From assembly GCA_963971405.1 (NCBI GenBank), contig CAXART010000009.1, forward strand, positions 372,001 through 436,000: 64,000 nucleotides of DNA, given 5' to 3'. The notes under the pieces were generated by a model, which ran no database searches, had not been told where the DNA came from, and saw nothing but the letters and a program-made list of their open reading frames with translations. Of this stretch, positions 50,348 through 63,500 are shown piece after piece (positions within the stretch are counted from its first letter, which is position 1; every line of letters begins with the position of its first letter). The stretch comes from Psococerastis gibbosa (Eukaryota > Arthropoda > Insecta > Psocodea > Psocidae). Position numbers and translations under genes: made by a program.

Positions 50348-53300
50348 ACAATAGCTCATTGTTAAGTACAATACAGTGAGCCAAAATAGGCAAAATTAAG
50401 ACACCTATATCTTTTTAAAACCTTTAAAAAAAATAAAATAAGTAAATAGCTATTTTTCTTATTCTTGTCTAATGAATTTTTTTTAGCTACATTTACACCG
50501 ATGAACACGCAGGAACAATTGCTCAATGTTGAGTACAATACAATGAGCCAAAATAAGCCAAACTAAGACACCCGTGTCATATCAAGACCTTTAAAAAAAA
50601 TAAAATAAGTATATAGCTATTTTTCGTATTCTTGTCGAATGAATTTTTTGTAGCTACATTTACACCGATGTACACGCAGGAGCAAGTGTTCAATGTTAAG
50701 TACAATACAATGAGCCTAAATAAGCAAAATTAAGACACCTATATCTTTTAAAGACCTTTAAAAAAAATAAAATAAGTAAATAGCTATTTTTCTTATTCTT
50801 GTCGAATGAATTTTTTTTAGCTACATTTACACCGATGAACACGCAGGAGCAATTGTTCAATGTTAAGTACAATACAATGAGCCAAAATAAGCAAAATTAA
50901 GACACTCATATCATATCAAGACCTTTAAAAAAAAAAATAAGTATATAGCTATTTTTCTTATTCTTGTCGAATGAATTTTTTGTAGCTACATTTACACCGA
51001 TGAACACGCTGGAGCTATTGCCTAATGTTAGATACAGTACAATGAGCCAAAATAAGCAAAATAAAGACACCTATATCTTTTTAAAACCTTTAAAAAAATA
51101 AAATAAGTAAATAGCTATTTTTCTTATTCTTGTCGAATGAATTTTTTTTAGCTACATTTACACCGATGAACACGCAGGAGCAATTGCTCAATGTTAATTA
51201 CAATACAATAAGCCAAAATAAGCCAAATTAAGACACCCGTGTCATATCAAGACCTTTAAAAAAAATAAAATAAGTATTTAGCTAATTTTCTTATTCTTGT
51301 CGAATGAATTTTTTTTAGCAACATTTAAACCGATGTACAAGCAGGAGCAATTGTTTAATATCAAGTGCGATACAATGAGCCAAAATAAGCAAAATTAAGA
51401 CACCTACATCTTTTAGAAACCTTTAAAAAAATAAAATAAGTAAATAGCTATTTTTCTTATTCTTGTCGAATAAATTTTTTTTAGCTACATTTACAACGAT
51501 GAACACGCAGAAGCAATTGCTCAATGTTAATTACAATACAATGAGCCAAAATAAGCCAAATTTAGACACCCGTGTCATATCAAGACCTTTAAAAAAAATA
51601 AAATAAGTATATAGCTAATTTTCTTATTCTTGTCGAATGAATTTTTTTTAGCTACATTTACACCGATGAACACAAAGGAGCAATTGCTCAATGTTAAGTA
51701 CAATACAATGAGCCAAAATAAGCAAAATTTAGACACCCAAATCATATCAAGACCTTTAAAAAAATAATATAAGTAAATAGCTATTTTTTTTATTTTTGTC
51801 GAATGAATTTTTTTTAGCAACATTTAAACCGATGAACACGCAGGAGCAATTGCTCAATGTCACGTACAATACAATGAGCCTAAATAAGCAAAATTAAGAC
51901 ACCTATATCTTTTTAAGACCTTTAAAAAAAATAAAATAAGTAAAAAGCTATTTTTCTTATTCTTGTCGAATGAATTTTTTTTAGCTACATTTACACCGAT
52001 GAACACGCAGGAACAATTGCTCAATGTTACGTACAATACAATGAGCCAAATTAAGCAAAATTAAGACACCTATATCTTTTTAAAACCTTCAAAAAAAATA
52101 AAATAAGTAAATAGCTATTTTTCTTATTCTTGTCGAATGAATTTTTTTTAGCTACATTTACACAGATGAACACGCAGAAGCAATTGCTCAATGTTAAGTA
52201 CAATACAATGAGCCAAAATAAGCAAAATTAAGACACTCATATCATATCAAGACCTTTAAAAAAAAAAATAAGTATATAGCTATTTTTCTTATTCTTGTCG
52301 AATGAATTTTTTGTAGCTACATTTACACAGATGAACACGCTGGAGCAATTGCCTAATGTTAGATACAGTACAATGAGCCAAAATAAGCAAAATAAAGACA
52401 CCTATATCTTTTTAAAACCTTTAAAAAAATAAAATAAGTAAATAGCTATTTTTCTTATTCTTGTCGAATGAATTTTTTTTAGCTACATTTACACCGATGA
52501 ACACGCAGGAGCAATTGCTCAATGTTAATTACAATACAATGAGCCAAAATAAGCCAAATTAAGACACCCGTGTCATATCAAGACCTTTAAAAAAAATAAA
52601 ATAAGTATTTAGCTAATTTTCTTATTCTTGTCGAATGAATTTTTTTTAGCAACATTTAAACCGATGTACAAGCAGGAGCAATTGTTTAATATCAAGTGCG
52701 ATACAATGAGCCAAAATAAGCAAAATTAAGACACCTACATCTTTTAGAAACCTTTAAAAAAATAAAATAAGTAAATAGCTAATTTTCTTATTCTTGTCGA
52801 ATGAATTTTTTTTAGCTACATTTACACCGATGAACACGCAGGAGCAATTGCTCAATGTTAAGTACAATACAATGAGCCAAAATAAGCAAAATTTAGACAC
52901 CCAAATCATATCAGGACCTTTAAAAAAAATAATATAAGTAAATAGCTATTTTTTTTATTCTTGTCGAATGAATTTTTTTAGCAACATTTAAACCGATGAA
53001 CACGCAGGAGCAATTGCTCAATGTCAAGTACAATACAATGAGCCTAAATAAGCAAAATTAAGACACCTATATCTTTTTAAGACCTTTAAAAAAAATAAAA
53101 TAAGTAAATAGCTATTTTTCTTATTCTTGTCGAATGAATTTTTTTTAGCTACATTTACACCGATGAACACGCAGGAACAATTGCTCAATGTTAAGTTCAA
53201 TACAATGAGCCAAAATAAGCAAAATTAAGACACCTATATCTTTTTAAAACCTTTAAAAAAAATAAAATAAGTAATTAGCTATTTTTCATATTCTTGTCGA

Positions 53301-54511
53301 ATGAATTTTTTTTAGCTACATTTACACCGATGAACACGCACGAGCAATTGCTCAATGTCAAGTACAATACAATGAGCCTAAATAAGCAAACTTAAGACAC
53401 CTATATCTTTTTAAGACCTTTAAAAAAAATAAAATAAGTAAATAGCTATTTTTCTTATTCTTGTCGAATGAATTTTTTTTAGCTACATTTACACCGATGA
53501 ACACGCAGGAACAATTGCTCAATGTTAAGTACAATACAATGAGCCAAAATAAGCAAAATTAAGACACCTATATCTTTTTAAAACCTTTAAAAAAAATAAA
53601 ATAAGTAATTAGCTATTTTTCTTATTCTTGTCGAATGAATTTTTTTTAGCTACATTTACACCGATGAACACGCACGAGCAATTGCTCAATGTCAAGTACA
53701 ATACAATGAGCCTAAATAAGCAAAATTAAGACACCTATATCTTTTTAAGACCTTTAAAAAAAATAAAATAAGTAAATAGCTATTTATCTTATTCTTGTCG
53801 AATGAATTTGTTTTAGCTACATTTACACCGATGAACACGCAGGAACAATTGCTCAATATTAAGTACAATACAATGAGCCAAAATAAGCAAAATTAAGACA
53901 CCTATATCTTTTTAAAACCTTTAAAAAAAATAAAATAAGTAATTAGCTATTTTTCTTATTCCTGTCGAATGAATTTTTTTTAGCTACATTTACACCGATG
54001 AACACGCAGGAACAATTGCCCAATGTTAAGTACAATACAATGAGGCAAAATAAGCAAAATTAAGACACCTATATCTTTTTAAAACCTTTAAAAAAATAAA
54101 ATAAGTAAATAGCTATTTTTCCTATTCTTGTCGAATGAATTTTTTTTAGCTACATTTACACCGATGAACACGCAGGAGCAACTGCTCAATGTTAAGTACA
54201 ATACAATGAGCCAAAATAAGCCAAATTAAGACACCCGCGTCATACCAAGACCTTTAAAAAAAATAAAATAAGTATATAGCTATTTTTCGTATTCTTGTCG
54301 AATGAATTTTTTGTAGCTACATTTACACCGATGTACACGCAGGAGCAAGTGGTCAATGTTAAGTACAATACAATGAGCCTAAATAAGCAAAATTAAGACA
54401 CCTATATCTTTTTAAGACCTTTAAAAAAAATAAAATAAGTAAATAGCTATTTTTCTTATTCCTGTCGAATGAATTTTTTTTAGCTACATTTACAACGACG
54501 AACACGCAGGA
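50348..54511 (+). repeat. 25-monomer higher-order unit (4164 bp), first copy
   Basis: Runs from the ctcattg monomer at 50348 to the next at 54512. The part 50348-52508 matches 61840-64000 at an offset of 11492. Markers are aacacaaagg near 51670, gtacaagcagg near 51335 and 52667, and tatttttgtc near 51790. A short cassette K lies at 52180-52843 with P at 52844-53009, the latter with a T7 rather than T8 run. The part 53177-54511 matches 60505-61839 at an offset of 7328. Confidence 0.83.
52180..53009 (+). repeat. Short (four-monomer) cassette K plus P
   Basis: Monomers start at 52180, 52345, 52511 and 52678, and P starts at 52844, so K is 664 bp instead of 831. The fourth and fifth K monomers are fused: left half gtttaatatcaagtgcgat with cttttagaaacc, right half agctaattttc. 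The fusion reads gtaaatagctaa here but gtatatagctaa in the short cassettes at 48681, 56843 and 58008. Confidence 0.8.
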
Positions 54512-56011
54512 ACAATAGCTCATTGTTAAGTACAATACAGTGAGCCAAAATAGGCAAAATTAAGACACCTATATCTTTTTAAAACCTTTAAAAAAAATAA
54601 AATAAGTAAATAGCTATTTTTCTTATTCTTGTCTAATGAATTTTTTTTAGCTACATTTACACCGATGAACACGCAGGAACAATTGCTCAATGTTGAGTAC
54701 AATACAATGAGCCAAAATAAGCCAAACTAAGACACCCGTGTCATATCAAGACCTTTAAAAAAAATAAAATAAGTATATAGCTATTTTTCTTATTCTTGTC
54801 GAATGAATTTTTTGTAGCTACATTTACACCGATGAACACGCTGGAGCAATTGCCTAATGTTAGATACAGTACAATGAGCCAAAATAAGCAAAATAAAGAC
54901 ACCTATATCTTTTTAAAACCTTTAAAAAAATAAAATAAGTAAATAGCTATTTTTCTTATTCTTGTCGAATGAATTTTTTTTAGCTACATTTACACCGATG
55001 AACACGCAGGAGCAATTGCTCAATGTTAATTACAATACAATAAGCCAAAATAAGCCAAATTAAGACACCCGTGTCATATCAAGACCTTTAAAAAAAATAA
55101 AATAAGTATTTAGCTAATTTTCTTATTCTTGTCGAATGAATTTTTTTTAGCAACATTTAAACCGATGTACAAGCAGGAGCAATTGTTTAATATCAAGTGC
55201 GATACAATGAGCCAAAATAAGCAAAATTAAGACACCTACATCTTTTAGAAACCTTTAAAAAAATAAAATAAGTAAATAGCTATTTTTCTTATTCTTGTCG
55301 AATAAATTTTTTTTAGCTACATTTACAACGATGAACACACAGAAGCAATTGCTCAATGTTAATTACAATACAATGAGCCAAAATAAGCCAAATTTAGACA
55401 CCCGTGTCATATCAAGACCTTTAAAAAAAATAAAATAAGTATATAGCTAATTTTCTTATTCTTGTCGAATGAATTTTTTTTAGCTACATTTACACCGATG
55501 AACACAAAGGAGCAATTGCTCAATGTTAAGTACAATACAATGAGCCAAAATAAGCAAAATTTAGACACCCAAATCATATCAAGACCTTTAAAAAAATAAT
55601 ATAAGTAAATAGCTATTTTTTTTATTTTTGTCGAATGAATTTTTTTTAGCAACATTTAAACCGATGAACACGCAGGAGCAATTGCTCAATGTCACGTACA
55701 ATACAATGAGCCTAAATAAGCAAAATTAAGACACCTATATCTTTTTAAGACCTTTAAAAAAAATAAAATAAGTAAAAAGCTATTTTTCTTATTCTTGTCG
55801 AATGAATTTTTTTTAGCTACATTTACACCGATGAACACGCAGGAACAATTGCTCAATGTTACGTACAATACAATGAGCCAAATTAAGCAAAATTAAGACA
55901 CCTATATCTTTTTAAAACCTTCAAAAAAAATAAAATAAGTAAATAGCTATTTTTCTTATTCTTGTCGAATGAATTTTTTTTAGCTACATTTACACAGATG
56001 AACACGCAGAA
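54512..56011 (+). repeat. Second copy of the right-hand unit, with a two-monomer deletion
   Basis: Matches 50348 onward, but at 54679-54845 the gttgag monomer passes directly into the gctggagc end. The gcaagtgttc and gcaattgttc monomers present at 50682-51013 and again before 62506 are missing, a loss of 332 bp. The offset to 50.3 kb changes from 4164 to 3832 at this point. Markers aacacaaagg (near 55502) and gtacaagcagg (near 55167) are retained. Confidence 0.85.
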
Positions 56012-56842
56012 GCAATTGCTCAATGTTAAGTACAATACAATGAGCCAAAATAAGCAAAATTAAGACACTCATATCATATCAAGACCTTTAAAAAAAAAAA
56101 TAAGTATATAGCTATTTTTCTTATTCTTGTCGAATGAATTTTTTGTAGCTACATTTACACAGATGAACACGCTGGAGCAATTGCCTAATGTTAGATACAG
56201 TACAATGAGCCAAAATAAGCAAAATAAAGACACCTATATCTTTTTAAAACCTTTAAAAAAATAAAATAAGTAAATAGCTATTTTTCTTATTCTTGTCGAA
56301 TGAATTTTTTTTAGCTACATTTACACCGATGAACACGCAGGAGCAATTGCTCAATGTTAATTACAATACAATGAGCCAAAATAAGCCAAATTAAGACACC
56401 CGTGTCATATCAAGACCTTTAAAAAAAATAAAATAAGTATTTAGCTAATTTTCTTATTCTTGTCGAATGAATTTTTTTTAGCAACATTTAAACCGATGTA
56501 CAAGCAGGAGCAATTGTTTAATATCAAGTGCGATACAATGAGCCAAAATAAGCAAAATTAAGACACCTACATCTTTTAGAAACCTTTAAAAAAATAAAAT
56601 AAGTAAATAGCTATTTTTCTTATTCTTGTCGAATAAATTTTTTTTAGCTACATTTACAACGATGAACACGCAGAAGCAATTGCCCAATGTTAATTACAAT
56701 ACAATGAGCCAAAATAAGCCAAATTTAGACACCCGTGTCATATCAAGACCTTTAAAAAAAATAAAATAAGTATATAGCTAATTTTCTTATTCTTGTCGAA
56801 TGAATTTTTTTTAGCTACATTTACACAGATGAACACGCAGGA
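56012..56842 (+). repeat. Cassette K, full copy (831 bp)
   Basis: Five monomers start at 56012, 56177, 56343, 56510 and 56676, with gtacaagcagg before the fourth and a gcccaatg start in the fifth. It is followed directly by another, short K at 56843 rather than by P, so two K cassettes lie back to back with an 831-bp offset between their second monomers (56177 and 57008). Confidence 0.82.
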
Positions 56843-58007
56843 GCAATTGCTCAATGTTAAGTACAATACAATGAGCCAAAATAAGCAAAATTAAGACACT
56901 CATATCATATCAAGACCTTTAAAAAAAAAAATAAGTATATAGCTATTTTTCTTATTCTTGTCGAATGAATTTTTTGTAGCTACATTTACACAGATGAACA
57001 CGCTGGAGCAATTGCCTAATGTTAGATACAGTACAATGAGCCAAAATAAGCAAAATAAAGACACCTATATCTTTTTAAAACCTTTAAAAAAATAAAATAA
57101 GTAAATAGCTATTTTTCTTATTCTTGTCGAATGAATTTTTTTTAGCTACATTTACACCGATGAACACGCAGGAGCAATTGCTCAATGTTAATTACAATAC
57201 AATGAGCCAAAATAAGCCAAATTAAGACACCCGTGTCATATCAAGACCTTTAAAAAAAATAAAATAAGTATTTAGCTAATTTTCTTATTCTTGTCGAATG
57301 AATTTTTTTTAGCAACATTTAAACCGATGTACACGCAGGAGCAATTGTTTAATATCAAGTGCGATACAATGAGCCAAAATAAGCAAAATTAAGACACCTA
57401 CATCTTTTAGAAACCTTTAAAAAAATAAAATAAGTATATAGCTAATTTTCTTATTCTTGTCGAATGAATTTTTTTTAGCTACATTTACACCGATGAACAC
57501 GCAGGAGCAATTGCTCAATATTAAGTACAATACAATGAGCCAAAATAAGCAAAATTTAGACACCCAAATCATATCAAGACCTTTAAAAAAAATAATATAA
57601 GTAAATAGCTATTTTTTTTATTCTTGTCGAATGAATTTTTTTTAGCAACATTTAAACCGATGAACACGCAGGAGCAATTGCTCAATGTCACGTACAATAC
57701 AATGAGCCTAAATAAGCAAAATTAAGACACCTATATCTTTTTAAGACCTTTAAAAAAAATAAAATAAGTAAAAAGCTATTTTTCTTATTCTTGTCGAATG
57801 AATTTTTTTTAGCTACATTTACACCGATGAACACGCAGGAACAATTGCTCAATGTTACGTACAATACAATGAGCCAAATTAAGCAAAATTAAGACACCTA
57901 TATCTTTTTAAAACCTTCAAAAAAAATAAAATAAGTAAATAGCTATTTTTCTTATTCTTGTCGAATGAATTTTTTTTAGCTACATTTACACAGATGAACA
58001 CGCAGGA
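56843..58007 (+). repeat. Seven-monomer unit (1165 bp), first copy: short K, P and two more monomers
   Basis: Short K 56843-57506, P 57507-57673, then a tgtcacg monomer (57674) and a ttacg monomer with aaaaccttcaaaa. The same order restarts at 58008 with an offset of 1165 bp (P monomers at 57507 and 58672). Both P monomers start gcaattgctcaatattaag, a marker of this cluster also present at 49347 (with gcac) and 59839. Confidence 0.85.
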
Positions 58008-59502
58008 GCAATTGCTCAATGTTAAGTACAATACAATGAGCCAAAATAAGCAAAATTAAGACACTCATATCATATCAAGACCTTTAAAAAAAAAAATAAG
58101 TATATAGCTATTTTTCTTATTCTTGTCGAATGAATTTTTTGTAGCTACATTTACACAGACGAACACGCTGGAGCAATTGCCTAATGTTAGATACAGTACA
58201 ATGAGCCAAAATAAGCAAAATAAAGACACCTATATCTTTTTAAAACCTTTAAAAAAATAAAATAAGTAAATAGCTATTTTTCTTATTCTTGTCGAATGAA
58301 TTTTTTTTAGCTACATTTACACCGATGAACACGCAGGAGCAATTGCTCAATGTTAATTACAATACAATGAGCCAAAATAAGCCAAATTAAGACACCCGTG
58401 TCATATCAAGACCTTTAAAAAAAATAAAATAAGTATTTAGCTAATTTTCTTATTCTTGTCGAATGAATTTTTTTTAGCAACATTTAAACCGATGTACACG
58501 CAGGAGCAATTGTTTAATATCAAGTGCGAAACAATGAGCCAAAATAAGCAAAATTAAGACACCTACATCTTTTAGAAACCTTTAAAAAAATAAAATAAGT
58601 ATATAGCTAATTTTCTTATTCTTGTCGAATGAATTTTTTTTAGCTACATTTACACCGATGAACACGCAGGAGCAATTGCTCAATATTAAGTACAATACAA
58701 TGAGCCAAAATAAGCAAAATTTAGACACCCAAATCATATCAAGACCTTTAAAAAAAATAATATAAATAAATAGCTATTTTTTTTATTCTTGTCGAATGAA
58801 TTTTTTTTAGCAAGATTTAAACCGATGAACACGCAGGAGCAATTGCTCAATGTCACGTACAATACAATGAGCCAAAATAAGCAAAATTAAGACACCTATA
58901 TCTTTTTAAAACCTTTAAAAAAAATAAAATAAGTAATTAGCTATTTTTCTTATTCTTGTCGAATGAATTTTTTTTAGCTACATTTACACCGATGAACACG
59001 CACGAGCAATTGCTCAATGTCAAGTACAATACAATGAGCCTAAATGAGCAAAATTAAGACACCTATATCTTTTTAAGACCTTTAAAAAAAATAAAATAAG
59101 TAAATAGCTATTTATCTTATTCTTGTCGAATGAATTTGTTTTAGCTACATTTACACCGATGAACACGCAGGAACAATTGCTCAATGTTAAGTACAATACA
59201 ATGAGCCAAAATAAGCAAAATTAAGACACCTATATCTTTTTAAAACCTTTAAAAAAAATAAAATAAGTAATTAGCTATTTTTCTTATTCCTGTCGAATGA
59301 ATTTTTTTTAGCTACATTTACACCGATGAACACGCAGGAACAATTGCTCAATGTTAAGTACAATACAATGAGGCAAAATAAGCAAAATTAAGACACCTAT
59401 ATCTTTTTAAAACCTTTAAAAAAATAAAATAAGTAAATAGCTATTTTTCCTATTCTTGTCGAATGAATTTTTTTTAGCTACATTTACACCGATGAACACG
59501 CA
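58008..59502 (+). repeat. Seven-monomer unit, second (partial) copy, running into other monomers
   Basis: Short K 58008-58671 (second monomer with cacagacgaac) and P 58672-58838 with private gtgcgaaac near 58524 and agcaagattt near 58810. The tgtcacg monomer at 58839 then switches to gccaaaataagc and ctttttaaaacc instead of gcctaaataagc, so the match to the first copy ends inside it. The gcacgagc, aacaattgc and gaggc monomers follow up to 59502. Confidence 0.8.
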
Positions 59503-60504
59503 GGAGCAATTGCTCAATGTTAATTACAATACAATGAGCCAAAATAAGCCAAATTAAGACACCCGTGTCATATCAAGACCTTTAAAAAAAATAAAATAAG
59601 TATTTAGCTAATTTTCTTATTCTTGTCGAATGAATTTTTTTTAGCAACATTTAAACCGATGTACACGCAGGAGCAATTGTTTAATATCAAGTGCGATACA
59701 ATGAGCCAAAATAAGCAAAATTAAGACACCTACATCTTTTAGAAACCTTTAAAAAAATAAAATAAGTATATAGCTAATTTTCTTATTCTTGTCGAATGAA
59801 TTTTTTTTAGCTACATTTACACCGATGAACACGCAGGAGCAATTGCTCAATATTAAGTACAATACAATGAGCCAAAATAAGCAAAATTTAGACACCCAAA
59901 TCATATCAAGACCTTTAAAAAAATAATATAAGTAAATAGCTATTTTTTTTATTTTTGTCGAATGAATTTTTTTTAGCAACATTTAAACCGATGAACACGC
60001 AGGAGCAATTGCTCATTGTCACGTACAATACAATGAGCCTAAATAAGCAAAATTAAGACACCTATATCTTTTTAAGACCTTTAAAAAAAATAAAATAAGT
60101 AAAAAGCTATTTTTCTTATTCTTGTCGAATGAATTTTTTTTAGCTACATTTACACCGATGAACACGCAGGAACAATTGCTCAATGTTAAGTACAATACAA
60201 TGAGCCAAAATAAGCAAAATTTAGACACCCAAATCATATCAAGACCTTTAAAAAAAATAATATAAGTAAATAGCTATTTTTTTTATTCTTGTCGAATGAA
60301 TTTTTTTAGCAACATTTAAACCGATGAACACGCAGGAGCAATTGCTCAATGTCAAGTACAATACAATGAGCCTAAATAAGCAAAATTAAGACACCTATAT
60401 CTTTTTAAGACCTTTAAAAAAAATAAAATAAGTAAATAGCTATTTTTCTTATTCTTGTCGAATGAATTTTTTTTAGCTACATTTACACCGATGAACACGC
60501 AGGA
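59503..60504 (+). repeat. Partial short K, P and hybrid monomers
   Basis: Monomers at 59503 and 59670 are the last two of short K. They follow a gaggc monomer ending with ttcctattc, which elsewhere precedes gcaactgctc, so a junction lies near 59503. P at 59839 has tatttttgtc. The monomer near 60172 starts as aacaattgctc but continues as aaatttagacacccaaatc, another hybrid. The next monomer has T7 (near 60300), as at 52970. Confidence 0.75.
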
Positions 60505-63500
60505 ACAATTGCTCAATGTTAAGTTCAATACAATGAGCCAAAATAAGCAAAATTAAAACACCTATATCTTTTTAAAACCTTTAAAAAAAATAAAATAAGT
60601 AATTAGCTATTTTTCATATTCTTGTCGAATGAATTTTTTTTAGCTACATTTACACCGATGAACACGCACGAGCAATTGCTCAATGTCAAGTACAATACAA
60701 TGAGCCTAAATAAGCAAACTTAAGACACCTATATCTTTTTAAGACCTTTAAAAAAAATAAAATAAGTAAATAGCTATTTTTCTTATTCTTGTCGAATGAA
60801 TTTTTTTTAGCTACATTTACACCGATGAACACGCAGGAACAATTGCTCAATGTTAAGTACAATACAATGAGCCAAAATAAGCAAAATTAAGACACCTATA
60901 TCTTTTTAAAACCTTTAAAAAAAATAAAATAAGTAATTAGCTATTTTTCTTATTCTTGTCGAATGAATTTTTTTTAGCTACATTTACACCGATGAACACG
61001 CACGAGCAATTGCTCAATGTCAAGTACAATACAATGAGCCTAAATAAGCAAAATTAAGACACCTTTATCTTTTTAAGACCTTTAAAAAAAAAAAAATAAG
61101 TAAATAGCTATTTATCTTATTCTTGTCGAATGAATTTGTTTTAGCTACATTTACACCGATGAACACGCAGGAACAATTGCTCAATATTAAGTACAATACA
61201 ATGAGCCAAAATAAGCAAAATTAAGACACCTATATCTTTTTAAAACCTTTAAAAAAAATAAAATAAGTAATTAGCTATTTTTCTTATTCCTGTCGAATGA
61301 ATTTTTTTTAGCTACATTTACACCGATGAACACGCAGGAACAATTGCCCAATGTTAAGTACAATACAATGAGGCAAAATAAGCAAAATTAAGACACCTAT
61401 ATCTTTTTAAAACCTTTAAAAAAATAAAATAAGTAAATAGCTATTTTTCCTATTCTTGTCGAATGAATTTTTTTTAGCTACATTTACACCGATGAACACG
61501 CAGGAGCAACTGCTCAATGTTAAGTACAATACAATGAGCCAAAATAAGCCAAATTAAGACACCCGCGTCATACCAAGACCTTTAAAAAAAATAAAATAAG
61601 TATATAGCTATTTTTCGTATTCTTGTCGAATGAATTTTTTGTAGCTACATTTACACCGATGTACACGCAGGAGCAAGTGGTCAATGTTAAGTACAATACA
61701 ATGAGCCTAAATAAGCAAAATTAAGACACCTATATCTTTTTAAGACCTTTAAAAAAAATAAAATAAGTAAATAGCTATTTTTCTTATTCCTGTCGAATGA
61801 ATTTTTTTTAGCTACATTTACAACGACGAACACGCAGGAACAATAGCTCATTGTTAAGTACAATACAGTGAGCCAAAATAGGCAAAATTAAGACACCTAT
61901 ATCTTTTTAAAACCTTTAAAAAAAATAAAATAAGTAAATAGCTATTTTTCTTATTCTTGTCTAATGAATTTTTTTTAGCTACATTTACACCGATGAACAC
62001 GCAGGAACAATTGCTCAATGTTGAGTACAATACAATGAGCCAAAATAAGCCAAACTAAGACACCCGTGTCATATCAAGACCTTTAAAAAAAATAAAATAA
62101 GTATATAGCTATTTTTCGTATTCTTGTCGAATGAATTTTTTGTAGCTACATTTACACCGATGTACACGCAGGAGCAAGTGTTCAATGTTAAGTACAATAC
62201 AATGAGCCTAAATAAGCAAAATTAAGACACCTATATCTTTTAAAGACCTTTAAAAAAAATAAAATAAGTAAATAGCTATTTTTCTTATTCTTGTCGAATG
62301 AATTTTTTTTAGCTACATTTACACCGATGAACACGCAGGAGCAATTGTTCAATGTTAAGTACAATACAATGAGCCAAAATAAGCAAAATTAAGACACTCA
62401 TATCATATCAAGACCTTTAAAAAAAAAAATAAGTATATAGCTATTTTTCTTATTCTTGTCGAATGAATTTTTTGTAGCTACATTTACACCGATGAACACG
62501 CTGGAGCAATTGCCTAATGTTAGATACAGTACAATGAGCCAAAATAAGCAAAATAAAGACACCTATATCTTTTTAAAACCTTTAAAAAAATAAAATAAGT
62601 AAATAGCTATTTTTCTTATTCTTGTCGAATGAATTTTTTTTAGCTACATTTACACCGATGAACACGCAGGAGCAATTGCTCAATGTTAATTACAATACAA
62701 TAAGCCAAAATAAGCCAAATTAAGACACCCGTGTCATATCAAGACCTTTAAAAAAAATAAAATAAGTATTTAGCTAATTTTCTTATTCTTGTCGAATGAA
62801 TTTTTTTTAGCAACATTTAAACCGATGTACAAGCAGGAGCAATTGTTTAATATCAAGTGCGATACAATGAGCCAAAATAAGCAAAATTAAGACACCTACA
62901 TCTTTTAGAAACCTTTAAAAAAATAAAATAAGTAAATAGCTATTTTTCTTATTCTTGTCGAATAAATTTTTTTTAGCTACATTTACAACGATGAACACAC
63001 AGAAGCAATTGCTCAATGTTAATTACAATACAATGAGCCAAAATAAGCCAAATTTAGACACCCGTGTCATATCAAGACCTTTAAAAAAAATAAAATAAGT
63101 ATATAGCTAATTTTCTTATTCTTGTCGAATGAATTTTTTTTAGCTACATTTACACCGATGAACACAAAGGAGCAATTGCCCAATGTTAAGTACAATACAA
63201 TGAGCCAAAATAAGCAAAATTTAGACACCCAAATCATATCAAGACCTTTAAAAAAATAATATAAGTAAATAGCTATTTTTTTTATTTTTGTCGAATGAAT
63301 TTTTTTTAGCAACATTTAAACCGATGAACACGCAGGAGCAATTGCTCAATGTCACGTACAATACAATGAGCCTAAATAAGCAAAATTAAGACACCTATAT
63401 CTTTTTAAGACCTTTAAAAAAAATAAAATAAGTAAAAAGCTATTTTTCTTATTCTTGTCGAATGAATTTTTTTTAGCTACATTTACACCGATGAACACGC

